Below are positions 52,614 through 63,911 of a DNA stretch of 64,000 bases, in pieces. A model generated the notes under the pieces. It worked only from the letters and a program-made list of their open reading frames with translations. It did not search any database and was not told where the DNA came from. The stretch spans positions 3,143,880 to 3,207,879 of the forward strand of contig CAUEEP010000759.1 of assembly GCA_958450365.1 (NCBI GenBank), read 5' to 3'. Origin of the DNA: Mesorhabditis belari. Taxonomy: Eukaryota; Nematoda; Chromadorea; Rhabditida; Rhabditidae. Position numbers and translations under genes: made by a program. Each line of letters begins with the position of its first letter. Positions within the stretch are counted from its first letter, which is position 1.

Positions 52614-52899
52614 TTGAATGATCTCAAATTGTGACCAAAACCAGCAAATTTCTTCCCAGAAAGATTATTACAACCTTTTCTTTGATTAGATGAATGAACG
52701 TTGATTGCAAGCTCTCATTACCTTTGTAAATTGCAAGATATTGAGAATGAGATAAGACGATTGTTTTTGTCAGATTGTCAATTGATTGATCAATTGATTG
52801 ATCAAATTGTCAGAGCCTTAGTTTGTGTTTTTTTAGGTTTTCGAAGGCGAGAAATTCGATTGGAGATGGATTCTTTTCTCAACCAACTTTACGCGTATC
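52614..52899 (+). other. Unassigned open segment between two arrays
   Basis: A 97-codon plus frame (52701-52994) includes LCKLQDIENEIRRLFLSD and REIRLEMDSFLNQLYAYQ, more protein-like than the arrays around it. No splice partner or family was found, and its end runs into the next array. Confidence 0.25.
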
Positions 52900-53172
52900 A
52901 AGTCTTGAAGAAGCTAACTATTGTCTTCTCAAGTCTTGAAGAAGCTAATCTCGTCTGCCTTTCTCGTCTTGAGAGCATTTCTTCTCAGTCTTGAGAGCTA
53001 ACTATTGTCCTCTCTTCAGAGCTGTATTTCTTCTCAGTCTTCAAGAGCAGCTATTGTCTTCTCAAGTCTTCAAGAAGCTAACTATTGTCTTCTCAAGTCT
53101 TCAAGAAGCTAACTATTGTCTTCTCAAGTCTTGAAGAAGCTAACTATTGTCTTCTCAAGTCTTCAAGAAGCT
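52900..53172. repeat. 31-bp array (GTCTTCTCAAGTCTTCAAG + AAGCTAACTATT)
   Basis: Five clean units at 53020-53172, degenerate before that. Confidence 0.93.
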
Positions 53173-53551
53173 AACATACCCATTAACGACGGTCTAAAGT
53201 TGATTTGGGTAAGCTATATCGGTAAGCTAAGTTGGGTAAATGGGTGAGTTGAAGTTGGGATGACTGTTCGTCTCTCAATCAATGTTGTTGATCGAGCTAA
53301 AATCGGCTCGTCGTCTTCGGTGGATGCTTTACATCAGCTTCTCACAAAGAATTGAGTTTTTAAGCTTAGGTTTTGTTAAGTTAAGTTGTTTCTTCAGTTT
53401 TTATCTTGATTTTCATTCATAAATCTTTAAGATTTAAACGGAAATCAATTTGAAATCAATTTGAAGCCACGGAAATCGATTTGAAGCCACGAAAATCAAT
53501 TTGAACCGGTCGACGGCAATTTTCTCTTTTCTAATCACTCCAATGATCACT
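53173..53551. other. DNA downstream of the kinase gene
   Basis: GTAAGCTAAGTTGGGTAAA and GAAATC.ATTTGAAGCCAC short repeats. Otherwise nothing. Confidence 0.5.
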
Positions 53552-53557
53552 TTTATT
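53552..53557 (-). terminator. Candidate poly-A signal for the kinase gene
   Basis: AATAAA on minus about 190 nt after the TAA at 53747-53749. Confidence 0.4.
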
Positions 53558-53746
53558 CATAAACTTTTCAAAAGAGCACACAAAAAAGAAAAATGTCAAA
53601 AAAATGTCAAATTTTCAAATAATTCATCTCAAAATAGACAAAAACTCGGGTCTTTTTTTGTACAGATATCGGAATTTCTTTTTTTTTTCATTGTTTTCTT
53701 TGTTTTCTTGGTTTTCATTGCTTTCATTGCTTTCGTTGCTTTCTTT

Positions 53747-56700
53747 TTAAAATGGAATCGGTTTTGATGTGAATGTTGGTGTTGTTGTTGGAGAAGTTGT
53801 CGTTTTCTTTTGTGGCAAATCGCTGAAATTGCTTTTTGTGGGTTTTTTCTGGCTTTCTTTGGCTTTTTCTGCTTTTTAAGAACAAATTTCAAATAAGAAA
53901 TACCTAATTTTCTCTAGCAAAGCCACCATTTGATCGTAGATTTCGGCGAGTTCAGCGTTGTGATGGAAATCGCGTTGTCTGCAATGGGACTTTGGACTTT
54001 GGGCTTTGTACTTTGGGCTTTGGACTTAGGACTTAAGACTTTGGACTTAGGACTTTGGACTCAGGACTTAGGACTTAAGACTCTGGACTTAGGACTTAGG
54101 ACTTTGTACGTTGTACTTTGTACTCTTTACTCAATGATGTTGAGTTCAATAACCCAAAATCCCCCAAAATCCTCCAAAATCCCTCAAAATCCCTCAAAAT
54201 CCCCCAAAATCCCCCAAAATCCCCCAAAATCCCCCAAGAAACCTCACTTTGCCATCACTTTTGTTTCTCGATCCAGAAAAGCGCGCACTTCTCCCAATTG
54301 GCGACGAGCAAGCGTGTGCTGACAAAGGAGAACACCTAGAAAAGAGCAACAACTTTTTATAAAACCTAATATGATGATCAGAAACGCATTGGCTAGCTTT
54401 GGGCTAAGTTTCATCCTGATCTAATCACTGGATCTTCAAGCAGAAGCCTTTTTTTGAAACCAATCAATTTGGACTCTTTGATCTTCTGTAAACTCGATTT
54501 TTCTGATCAACATTTCCTGCAAAATGCTGGCAATGTAAAGTAGATATCTTCACCTCTAGATCTTCACCTCTAGATCATCACCCAATCACCACCTCAGATT
54601 CACCCAGACTTCACCTCTAGACACACCCAGGGCCCCACCCCTAGACCACCACCACCACCCCCCAGATCCACCCAGACCACCTCTAGAGCCCCCCCCCCCG
54701 ATCTTCACCTCTAGATCTTCACCTACCAGCTTTGAATCTTCTAGCCGATGCTCGATTCCCATCCTTTTGTGTCTCTTGATAGATTGTGGCTGAATTGTGA
54801 GCGATGATTAAAGAAAGAGCTTCAGTGATTGAATGAAGTCCGTCCAGCACATCCAACCAACCCTTTGTCGTCTTTGGGGAGAGCTGAAATCAGATAGAGT
54901 TTAGCTGGATCTATTGTCATTTAGCTGGATCTAAATCAGCTAAAGTACTACCTAAATCCAGTTCTAACAGTACTCCAGTGCACTGGGTAATCTAATGCAT
55001 GCTATCAAATGTGCCAGGGCTACCAAATGGACTATCAAATGGCCTGGGGGCTACCAAATAAGCTCAAATCCTAAACTACTTCGTTTCCTTTCCCAAACCT
55101 GTTTCCAATCGAACACTTTTCCTTTCAAAACACCCACAACATGCTCGAAAAGGTCACGAACTTGGTCAAGCTTTTCTTGAATTTAAGTAAATATTCATTT
55201 TCATACCAATTTTCATACCAATATGAAAATCGCTAAACTCATCGTCGACAATGAATTGCATGATTCGATCGAAATGTGTCTTCATATCAAGGGGATCGAT
55301 TGATTGGCATTTCATTGAACTAAAGCCATTGGAACTAAAGACATTGAACTAAAGGTCTTGAACTAAAGTCTTGAACTAAAGGTCTTGAATTGAATTGTCA
55401 GATCAAACCAAATCAAATCACAAACCGTTCATCAAATCCGCTCTCACTTCTTGATTCCAATCGAACTGCTAATGTGTTCAAAACGGCCAAACTCTCCGTC
55501 TAAATATCTATGCTATGTCTGAACCTGATCCAATTTCTTAGCATTGGATTCTGGATCCAATTCTGGATGCACTGGATCCAATGAACATGGTGCAGACGTC
55601 CGAATCTGTCCTTGGGTACCTTCAGCACAAACTACGGACTCCGAAGTACCTTCGGCACTTCGGAAACAAAGTTTCTGGGGGATGGGGCAAAGCCCGAACC
55701 GTCCAAGACTAGTGTCAACGAAACTTCCCAACTTTAAGCACTGGCCACCATCAAGCCCTGATTGAAATCCGATTAATTACTTAGTCTGGAGTGTTCTCAA
55801 AGTAGAAGCCTGCTCAAAAGCAGATTCAAGCATTGATTCACTGAAAAAATCACCCCGGAAAGCTTGGGCTGAACTCGTTCCTGTGTCTCTTTTGGATTCG
55901 ATCCAAAGGACAGATTCGGACGTCTGAACCAGGTTCGGAAGCAACAGGTCCGAATCCGGTGCAAAGAAATTGGATCGGATTTGGACGGACGGATTTGGAT
56001 GGACAGATTCGGACGGACGGATTTGGATGTACGAATTTGGATGGACAGATTCGGATGGACGGATTTGGATGGACGGATTTGGATGGACAGATTCGGATGG
56101 ACGGATTTGGATGGACAGATTCGGATGGACGGATTTGGATGGACGGATTTGGATGGACAGATTCGGATGTCCGGATTTGGATGGACAGATTCGGATGGAC
56201 GGATTTGGATGGACGGATTTGGATGGACAGATTCGGATGGACGGATTTGGATGGACGGATTTGGATGGACAAATTTGGATGGACAGATTCGGATGGACGG
56301 ATTTGGACAGACAGGTTCGGACGGGTGGATTTGGACGGACGGATTCAGACGGACGGATTTGGATGGACGGATTTGGACGTACGGATTTGGACAGACGGAT
56401 TCGGACGGGTGGATTTGAACGGACAGTTTTGGATGGACGGATTCGGACGTACGGATTTGGATGGACAGATTTGGATGAACAGATTTGGACGGACGGATTT
56501 GGATGGACAGATTTGGATGAACAGATTTGGACGGACGGATTTGGATGGACGCATTCGGATGGACGGATGGATTTGGATGGACAGATTTGGATGGACGGAT
56601 TTGGACAGACGGATTCAGACGGATGGATTCGGACGGATGGATTCGGACGGATGGATTTGGACGGACGGATTCAGACGGACGGATTCAGATGGACAGATTT

Positions 56701-59700
56701 GGATGGACGGATTCAGACGCACGGATTCAGACGGACCCAAATCCAACTCTTTCTTTTCTCAAAATACCTCCAATTTCTTATTTTCCTCTTCTTTTTCGTT
56801 TCTCAATCTCTCTGCTTCTTCATAAATCTGGAGTTTCTCTCTGTAGAGATGGCACGTTAAACGCAGCTCGTTTAACTGAAAGTTAACATGTAGAATTGGG
56901 TAACTGAACCGGATAATCGGTCAATTGGGCAAAGCAGACTATTATTTGAAAAGCACCTCATCAATCTGTTCCTGTTCACTCTTTCTCGGCGCTTTCAATC
57001 GTTCCAATTCTTCGGCACTCGATCGAGAGCTCGAGGATCTGCAAAGGAATAGCAAAGGATGTGATAGCGAAGGATGTGATTTTCATGGAACTATTATATA
57101 TTTGATCTATTAGATTTCAACGTAGATCTAATAGATTAACTAGACTGAGCATTGCTATTATTTGAATCAGATTGGACATTTCTCATTTGTGACATACATT
57201 GTCAAATTGTAGCTGTAGGATCGTCGACTCGTCGAGTGCTCATCAACAATGCGAGCCGGTGAAGAGCTGTCCTCGTCTGGAAAAGAAGAAGAGGATTAAG
57301 TCCTTCTGATGGATTAAGTCCATCAGAATTCCTTTTGATGGATCAAGTCCATCAGAAGAGGTGCGTTTACAAGAGTTAAAAGCACAAAGCCCAAAACACA
57401 AAGCACAAAGCCCAAAGCCTAAAGCCCAAAGCCCAAAGCCTAAAGCCTAAAGCCCAAAGCCCAAAGCCCAAAGCCTAAAGCCCAAAGCCCAAAGCCTAAA
57501 GCCTAAAGCCCAAAGCCCAAAGCCCAAAGCCTAAAGCCCAAAGCCCAAAGCCCAAAGCCCAAAGCCCAAAGCCCAAAGCACAAAGCACAAAGCCCAAAGC
57601 CCAAAGCACAAAGCACAAAGCACAAACCTTTAATCCCCCAATGATCATCGAATTCAGCGTTGAATTTCTTGTGATCACTTTCGGTCAATTGTTGATCGAT
57701 CTCCGTCAATTGATGATCGATCTCCATTCGCTCAGCATTGTAAATGTTTTCCTGAATTCATTCAATTGCTAGAATTGCTAGAATTGCTAGAATTGGTGCC
57801 AGAAATGTAGAATTGATGAATTGATGCTAGAAAAGATGTCAGAAAACCCGAATCCAACCTTTTCTTTATGTGAATCTTCCAAATTCGGATCTCCATTCGT
57901 TTCATCGAAATCCTCTCTCATTTCCACACTCATCTCCATTTCTTTTTCTTCATCGATCACCGTTTTTGGCTCGATCACCCAATTCTCATGCAGTGTTTGC
58001 TCATCATTTTCCTTTGAATCATCAAATTCGATTGATTGATTGACTCGATTGATTTTCAATTCTTCCAGCGTTTCCTCGTTTGGATCATCCGTTTGCGTGG
58101 AAATCTCAAACATCAATTTCCCTGGATTCTGAAAAAAGTAAATTGAGCTTTTTGCTAGAGAAATTTCTGATTTTTTAGATAATTATTTTCTAGATTTCTG
58201 AAAAGCCTCATCTTATCAAAGATCTTTTCAAAGAATAGGCAAAGAATAGGCAAAGAATAGGCAAAGAATAGGCAAAGAATAGGCAAAGAATAGGCTTTCA
58301 AATGGTATCAAACGAAGATCGATCACTCCACCAGAGAGTGTCTTTGCTGTCTTTGCAAATTCTAAGCATAAAGTACTTCAACTTTCAACAAAACTTACAA
58401 CAGTTGCTTCTTCAAAGAGATCATTCAGCACATTGTCCACCATTTTCTCTTCAGCATTCCTGAATTTATGAATATCGATCTATGAAGATTGATCTATGAA
58501 GATTGATCTATGAAGATTGATTTATGAAGATTGATTTGTGAATATTGATTTATGAAGATTGATTTGTGAATATTGATTTGGGAATATTGAATTATGAAGA
58601 TTGATTTGTGAATATTGATTTAGGAATATTGATTTATGAAGATTGATTTGTGAAGATTGATTTGTGAAGATTGAATTAGGAATATTGATTTAGGAATATT
58701 GGATTTATGAATATTGGTAGATGAATACTATTTATGAACTTTTAGAAAGAAAAAGAGTTCATACTAGACATGGTTTCGGATTGGATAGGATTGGATTGGA
58801 TAGGATTGGATTGGATTGGATCGGATTGGATTGGATTGGATCGGATTGGATCGGATTGAATCGATCGGATTGGATCGGATTGGATTGGATTGGCTCGGAT
58901 CGGATTTTATCCTATCCTATCTATCCGATCCGATCCGATCCAATCCTATCCGATCCAATCCAATCCGATCCAATCCAATCCAATCCAATCCTATCCGATC
59001 CAATCCATTCCAACCCAACCCAACCCAACCCAACCCAACCCAACCCAACCCAACCCAACCCAACCCAACCCAACCCAACCCAACCCAACCCAACCCAACC
59101 CAACCCAACCCAACCCAACCCAACCCAACCCAACCCAATCCAATCGAGTCTGACTAATACAATCATTTGGTGGATTGCTAAAAACTAAACAAATCTCAAT
59201 TGATGAGCAAAACGCACAACAAACTTAACCCTAAACGATTTTTAGTAAAGGCACACAAATTGCAGAGCATTTGGTGATTTTGATCAGTTTTCGGATCCTA
59301 TCCAATCCAATCCGATCAAAAAAAACGGATTTTGTCGGATAAGATCCGATTCGATCCAATCCGAAAAAAACCCGTTCCAAAACGATCTCTATTTCATACC
59401 CAAAGTCCTGATCACTTTGAACAATTAGCGGGTTTTGTTGGTTGAGAGAATTTCGACGAGATGAATTTACAGATGAACTCGATGGAGAAGTGGGAAGCTG
59501 AACGATTGGACCAGCCCAGGGGAAGATCTGGAAAGAAATCGATTGTATTAATGATAGCCTGGATGACAAAATGATAGAATCTTGCTGAAGATGAGTTACT
59601 TTTACTTACAATTATAAGGCTTACTTACAATTGTAAGGCTTTTCAGAAAGACTTTTCGTTTCTTTTCGTACCTCCTTTTAAAAAAATAGCAGATTCATCA

Positions 59701-62700
59701 ATTAACTTATGGTATGGATCTAGAATTTTTTTATTAAATTCTAAACTTTTGCCAATTACTCTAATTTTCAATATCTAGCCGTTGTGAGTTCCAGATAGCA
59801 AGATTAAATGGTTAAAATATGGAATTTATTGTGGAAAAGTACGGTAATCCCTTTACAGCTCATTTACAGTATTTCCATTCGCCTATTTCCTCTAAAGCTC
59901 ATTGTTTTATTGATAGCTAACTCTCGTGAGTTCCAGATAGCAAGATTAAATAGTCAAAATATGTAAATTCTTGTAGAAAAGTACAGTAATCCCTTCGAAA
60001 CTCATTCACAGTATTACAATTCGCCTATTTCCTCTAAATCTAATGATTTTACTGTTAGCTAACCGTTGTGAGTTCCAGATAGCAAGATTAAATAGTTAAA
60101 ATCTGTAATTTATTATGGAAAAGTACAGTAATCCCTCCGAAACTCATTCACGGTATTACAATTCACCTATTTCCTCCAAATCTCATTATTTTACTGTTAG
60201 TTAGCCGTTGTGAGTTCCAGATAAGAAGGCTTTTTGTTAAAATATGGAATTTATTGTGGAAAAGTACGGTAATCCCTTTACAGCTCATTTACAGTATTTC
60301 CATTCGCCTATTTCCTCCAAAGCTCATTATTTTACTGTTAGCTAACCGTTGTGAGTTCCAGATCGCAAGATTAAGCAGTCAAAATATGCAAACTACTGTT
60401 GAAAAGTATAGTAACCCCTTCGAAACTCATTTATAGTATTACCAATTAACCATTTTTCTCAATCTTTGCACTAATTGTGCGGAAAATTCAGAAAAGCCAT
60501 CTCATCTATTGCAAGGTATCGTAAATAAGTACTTATCGTTATCTTCTCGAGTACTGTTTCGCACTACTGAATTGTTGAAGCTGACCTCGGCTTGTTCCCG
60601 TAACTCAGTGAGCATTTCAATGGCTGATAAGCGATCATCCGTTGATGTACACCAAGATCGTTCAATTAGAGACCACAGCTGAAGTTTGTTCTTGATTGTT
60701 TCTAACTAACAATGTAAGCTAGTTTCTTTTAAAGCTTAAAACATCTCGATCGAACTCACAGCCGGCTCACAATCGATTTTCTCGGGTCGAACATCGGGAT
60801 CGGCGTGCAGAATCGCCAGAATGCTGCCCATTCGATTTTCATGGGGTTTTCTGAAAGGTGATTGAGAGGTTTGAACACTTTGAGGCTTTGAACTTTGAAG
60901 CTTTGAACAGATCTTTGAACAGATCTAGTAAGATCTAGGGATTCTAGGGAATAGCGATCTAGAGAATAGGGATCTAGAGAATAGGGATCTAAGGAATAGG
61001 GATCTAGAGAATAGGGATCTAGAGAATGGGGATCTAGAGAATGGGGATCTAGAGAATAGGGATCGAAGGAATAGGGATTATAGGGAATAGGGATCTAAGG
61101 AATAGGAATCTAGTAAGATCTAGGGATTCTAGGGAGTAGAGATCTAGAGAATAGGGATCTAGAGAATAGGGATCTAGGGAATAGGAATAGAATAACAATC
61201 TAAGGAATAGAATAACAAACTTTCTCGACAACAATTGCCACATAACGATCGCACTCGCGAACACATCCATTTTTCGGTCATAGTTCTTGTGGAGGCACTG
61301 GAATGGTACTAGTGTTGCTAGTATTTTCATAGAATTCTCATAGAATTCTCATAGAATTCTCATAGACTTTCATAGACTTTCATAGAATTTCATAGAATTA
61401 ACGCTAACCTCAGGTGCCAGCCAATAAGGACTCCCTTGTGCTGGTGTCATCTCGTTTTGCTCGGGTCTTGTCATACCAAAATCACACAATTTCACGATTG
61501 TGAAGTCGGCGGATAGGAGAATACTGAAATTGATTGTCTTGATGATTGGATAAAGAATTACGAAGACAAAGACAGAATTACGATAGTTGATAAAGGCTCA
61601 AGAGTACGGACACGCTTTAGAAAATGGTTAGTAGCATTTTTTCAAAAAAAAACCAACTTTCTCGGTTTCACATCCCGGTGAATAATCCCATTTTGATGCA
61701 GATGGCAGATTGCGGATAGAGCCTGGCTCATCCATCCGATTATATGCCCAATTTCGTAGCTGTAGCGGCACTCGTAGATTACTGAATAGGGATTGAACTT
61801 GAATTAGAATTGATTTGAATTGAATGAGATGAGATTAGATCTGAATTGAACCCTGGATCGGGATTGAACAGGATTCGAATTGAATCCTGGATCCGAATTG
61901 AATCCTGGATCCGAATTGAATCCTGGATCCGAATTGAATCCTAGATCCGAATTGAATCCTGGATCCGAGGTGAATCCTGGATCCGAATTGAATCCTGGAT
62001 CCGAATTGAATCCTGGATCCGAATTGAATCCTAGATCCGAATTGAATCCTGGATCCGAATTGAATCCTGGATCCGAATTGAATCCTGGATCCGAATTGAA
62101 TCCTGGATCCGAATTGAATCCTGGATCCGAATCGAACCGGATCCAAATTGGGCTCTGGATCCGGATTGAACCCTGGATCGGGATTGAACCCTGGATCCAA
62201 ATTGAATCCTGGGTCCGAATTGAATCCTGGATCCGGATTGAACCCTGGATCGGGTTTGAACCGGATCCGAATTGAACCCTGGATCTGAATCGAACCGGAT
62301 CCAAATTGAGCTCTGGATCCGGATTGAATCCTGGATCGGGATTGAACCGGATCCGAATTGAATCCTGGATCTGTATTAAATCATGGATCCGAATTGAGCT
62401 CTGGATCCGGTTCGATTCGGATCCATTGAACCCTGAATCCGAATTGAACCCTGGATCGGGATTGAACCGAAACCGTATTGGTTTGCAAGCCATTTCTGCA
62501 AAAGAAACGTTTCTGCGTTTGTGCACGAGAAAGGGTGTGTTTGCGAGCACTCGAAGAACAAAGAAGAAAATGCACTCAAAGAAGAAATGCCTACAAATGC
62601 CAATTTGCTTACAATCATGCAAATCTCCTCCCCTCATCAACTCCATGACCATTCCCGGTTGTCCGAGGTTCTGCCGGCGATGCGGGTGCCTAGAAAAGTG

Positions 62701-63911
62701 CATGCTTAAATCAAGCAATCAATCAGTTTCAGCTTTTCAGTCTCAGCTAAGCAATTCCCGTAAACTCACAATATCATTCCGTAAACGTGAACCATATTCG
62801 GATGAAATTGCCCAATCCTTGCCAACATTCGGAATTCTTTTTTCAACAACTCATCATCCGCCAAACGAAACGAGAATTTCACGGCCACATCGCTGAAATT
62901 TGGCTCAAATTGCTTTGCTTTGCTGAATTGCTTTCATTTGTCGCCAAATTGGGTCCATTTGACTCAAATTGGTTCCATTTGACTCAAATTGGGTCCATTT
63001 GACTCAAATTGGGTCCATTTGACCCAAATTGGTTCCATTTGACTCAAATTGGTTCGATTTGACGCCAAATTGGATCCATTTGACTCAAATTGGTTCCATT
63101 TGACTCAAATTGGGTCCATTTGACTCAAATTGGTTCCATTTGACTCAAATTGGTTCCATTTGACCCAAATTGGTTCCATTTGACCCAAATTGGGTCCATT
63201 TGACGCCAAATTGGTTCCATTTGACTCAAACTGAGTCCATTTGACTCAAATTGCTTTCATTTGTCCCAAATTGGTTCCATTTGACTCAAATTGGTTCCAT
63301 TTGACCCAAATTGGTTCCATTTGACCCAAATTGGGTCCATTTGACTCAAATTGGTTCCATTTGACTCAAACTGAGTCCATTTGACTCAAATTGCTTTCAT
63401 TTGACTCAAATTGGTTCCATTTGACTCAAATTGGTTCCATTTGGCGCCAAATTGGATCCATTTGACGCCAAATTGGTTCCATTTGACTCAAATTGGGTCC
63501 ATTTGACGCCAAATTTATCATTTATCGCCAAATTAAGTCAGCTTTTCACTTTTGAAATGAGATTTGAAAAATCTTTAGAAAAATTGACTCTAGCAAATTT
63601 CCGGACGGTGGAAAGGGAAAGGGAAAGCTCATGCCGTCTTCAGCGTTGATGTCCTAAGGCTCAGGCTCTGTTCTAAGCCTTGAGGAAAAGGTTAACTCCT
63701 CCAGGTTTAACTCAAATAACCCCCTCCAGGGTTAACATTTTTCAAATCTCATCTCAGCTTTATTCATTTAACAGATTTGCGTATGTGCTAGTGGAAATTT
63801 AAGGAAATTTAGTGCAATATAAAACCGAAAAATTCACCCCAACAGTTTGTGCATTGCCGGAACGACCATCCCGAAAGATCCATCGTTTATCCGAGTCCCA
63901 GTCCATTCAAA
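53747..63911 (-). CDS. TKL-like protein kinase with coiled-coil tail, 5' end beyond window
   Basis: Exons in order of translation: 63911-63838, 62892-62770, 62689-62613, 61781-61658, 61523-61409, 61297-61221, 60850-60760, 60678-60586, 59527-59400, 58459-58399, 58128-57859, 57751-57628, 57276-57198, 57038-56957, 56836-56768, 55499-55426, 55319-55219, 55175-55099, 54883-54727, 54335-54248, 53978-53904, 53822-53747. The phases join over 744 codons to TAA. The kinase domain fills the first 260 residues: glycine loop NDGSFGMV (9-16), VAVK lysine (30), hinge MVMELMRGGDL, HRDVKPRN (126-133), DFG (147-149), APE (169-171), MDVFASAIVMW (181-191) and IERSWCTSTDDR (232-243). All catalytic residues are present. 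The rest is Ser-rich, then acidic, then largely helical/coiled coil, ending in a Thr/Pro-rich tail. TKL group, perhaps MAP3K-like, is inference from the CDFG, SPYWLAPE and RSW-type motifs; substrate unknown. The exon 15 acceptor (GAGAG|AAACTC) is irregular. The first exon here begins after an acceptor, so coding sequence continues past 64000. Confidence 0.88.
53988..54120. repeat. GGACTTTGGACTTAGGACTT array in kinase intron 20
   Basis: Units of 8-9 bp (GGACTTAGG, GACTTTG). Confidence 0.93.
54155..54242. repeat. CAAAATCCCC 10-bp array in kinase intron 20
   Basis: Eight to nine units of AAAATCCCCC / AAAATCCCTC, ending next to exon 20. Confidence 0.95.
54545..54726. repeat. CACCTCTAGATCTTCAC array with poly-C run in kinase intron 19
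   Basis: Degenerate 17-18 bp units. A run of 10 C at 54689-54698 and CCACCACCACCCCCC at 54648 are i-motif/G4-prone. Confidence 0.85.
55540..55964. other. Kinase intron 15, unique-looking part
   Basis: Between exon 16 and the 15-bp array. Contains AGTACCTTCGGCAC / GGTACCTTCAGCAC and two ACGTCCGAATC-like words shared in spirit with the array next to it. No exon. Confidence 0.5.
55965..56735. repeat. 15-bp array GGATGGACGGATTTG, about 50 copies, in kinase intron 15
   Basis: Alternating TTTGGATGGACGGA and TTCGGATGGACAGA units. A period of 15 keeps all plus frames open for nearly 290 codons (Trp-Thr-Asp-Leu-Asp-Gly etc.); antisense to the host gene. Regarded as non-coding. Confidence 0.97.
57372..57625. 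repeat. AAAGCCC(T) 7-bp array in kinase intron 12
   Basis: About 36 units of AAAGCCC / AAAGCCT / AAAGCAC, ending a few bases from the exon 12 donor. Confidence 0.96.
58225..58290. repeat. GCAAAGAATAG 11-bp array in kinase intron 10
   Basis: Six perfect units. Confidence 0.96.
58470..58722. repeat. GAAGATTGATTTATGAATATT array in kinase intron 9
   Basis: Units of about 11-15 bp: TGAAGATTGATTT, TGAATATTGATTT. Confidence 0.93.
58770..59148. repeat. Polarity-switching GGATT / AATCC / CCCAA pentamer array
   Basis: GGATTGGATC units from 58775 to about 58905, then their reverse complement (GATCCAATCC) to about 59010, then (CCCAA)n to 59135, where (AATCC) returns briefly. The first two blocks form a long hairpin. 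In kinase intron 9. Confidence 0.95.
59775..60440. repeat. About 145-bp satellite, 4.5 copies, in kinase intron 8
   Basis: Units start at GTTGTGAGTTCCAGATAGC (about 59779, 59929, 60064, 60207, 60348) and include TGTGGAAAAGTACGGTAATC and TTCGCCTATTTCCTC. Copies differ by 5-15 percent. Confidence 0.93.
60885..61200. repeat. AATAGGGATCTAGAG 15-bp array in kinase intron 6
   Basis: About 20 units (GAATAGGGATCTAGA, GATCTAGGGATTCTAGG). Confidence 0.95.
61318..61402. repeat. CATAGAATTCT 11-bp array in kinase intron 5
   Basis: Seven units of CATAGAATTCT / CATAGACTTT. Confidence 0.95.
61800..62470. repeat. 18-bp array GAATTGAATCCTGGATCC in kinase intron 3
   Basis: About 36 units. The left half is homogeneous; the right half mixes GGGATTGAACC and GGATCCAAATTGAGCTCT variants. 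An 18-bp period keeps frames open on both strands (Asn-Ser-Asp-Pro-Gly-Phe on minus). Confidence 0.97.
62900..63525. repeat. 20-bp array AATTGGTTCCATTTGACTCA in kinase intron 1
   Basis: About 30 units. Variants GGGTCC, GACCCA, GACGCCA, TGTCGCC. Confidence 0.97.
63526..63837. other. Unique part of the first kinase intron in the window
   Basis: No exon supported. A CTCCAGG.TTAAC block is repeated (63694 and 63725). Confidence 0.5.

Noticed and set aside
55959..56860. Three overlapping 145-296 codon frames on plus
   Set aside because: 15-bp stop-free array, antisense to and within an intron of the kinase gene.
61804..62718. 304-codon frame on minus that includes a kinase motif
   Set aside because: Only its first part (62689-62613) is a real kinase exon; the rest is read-through of intron and an 18-bp array.
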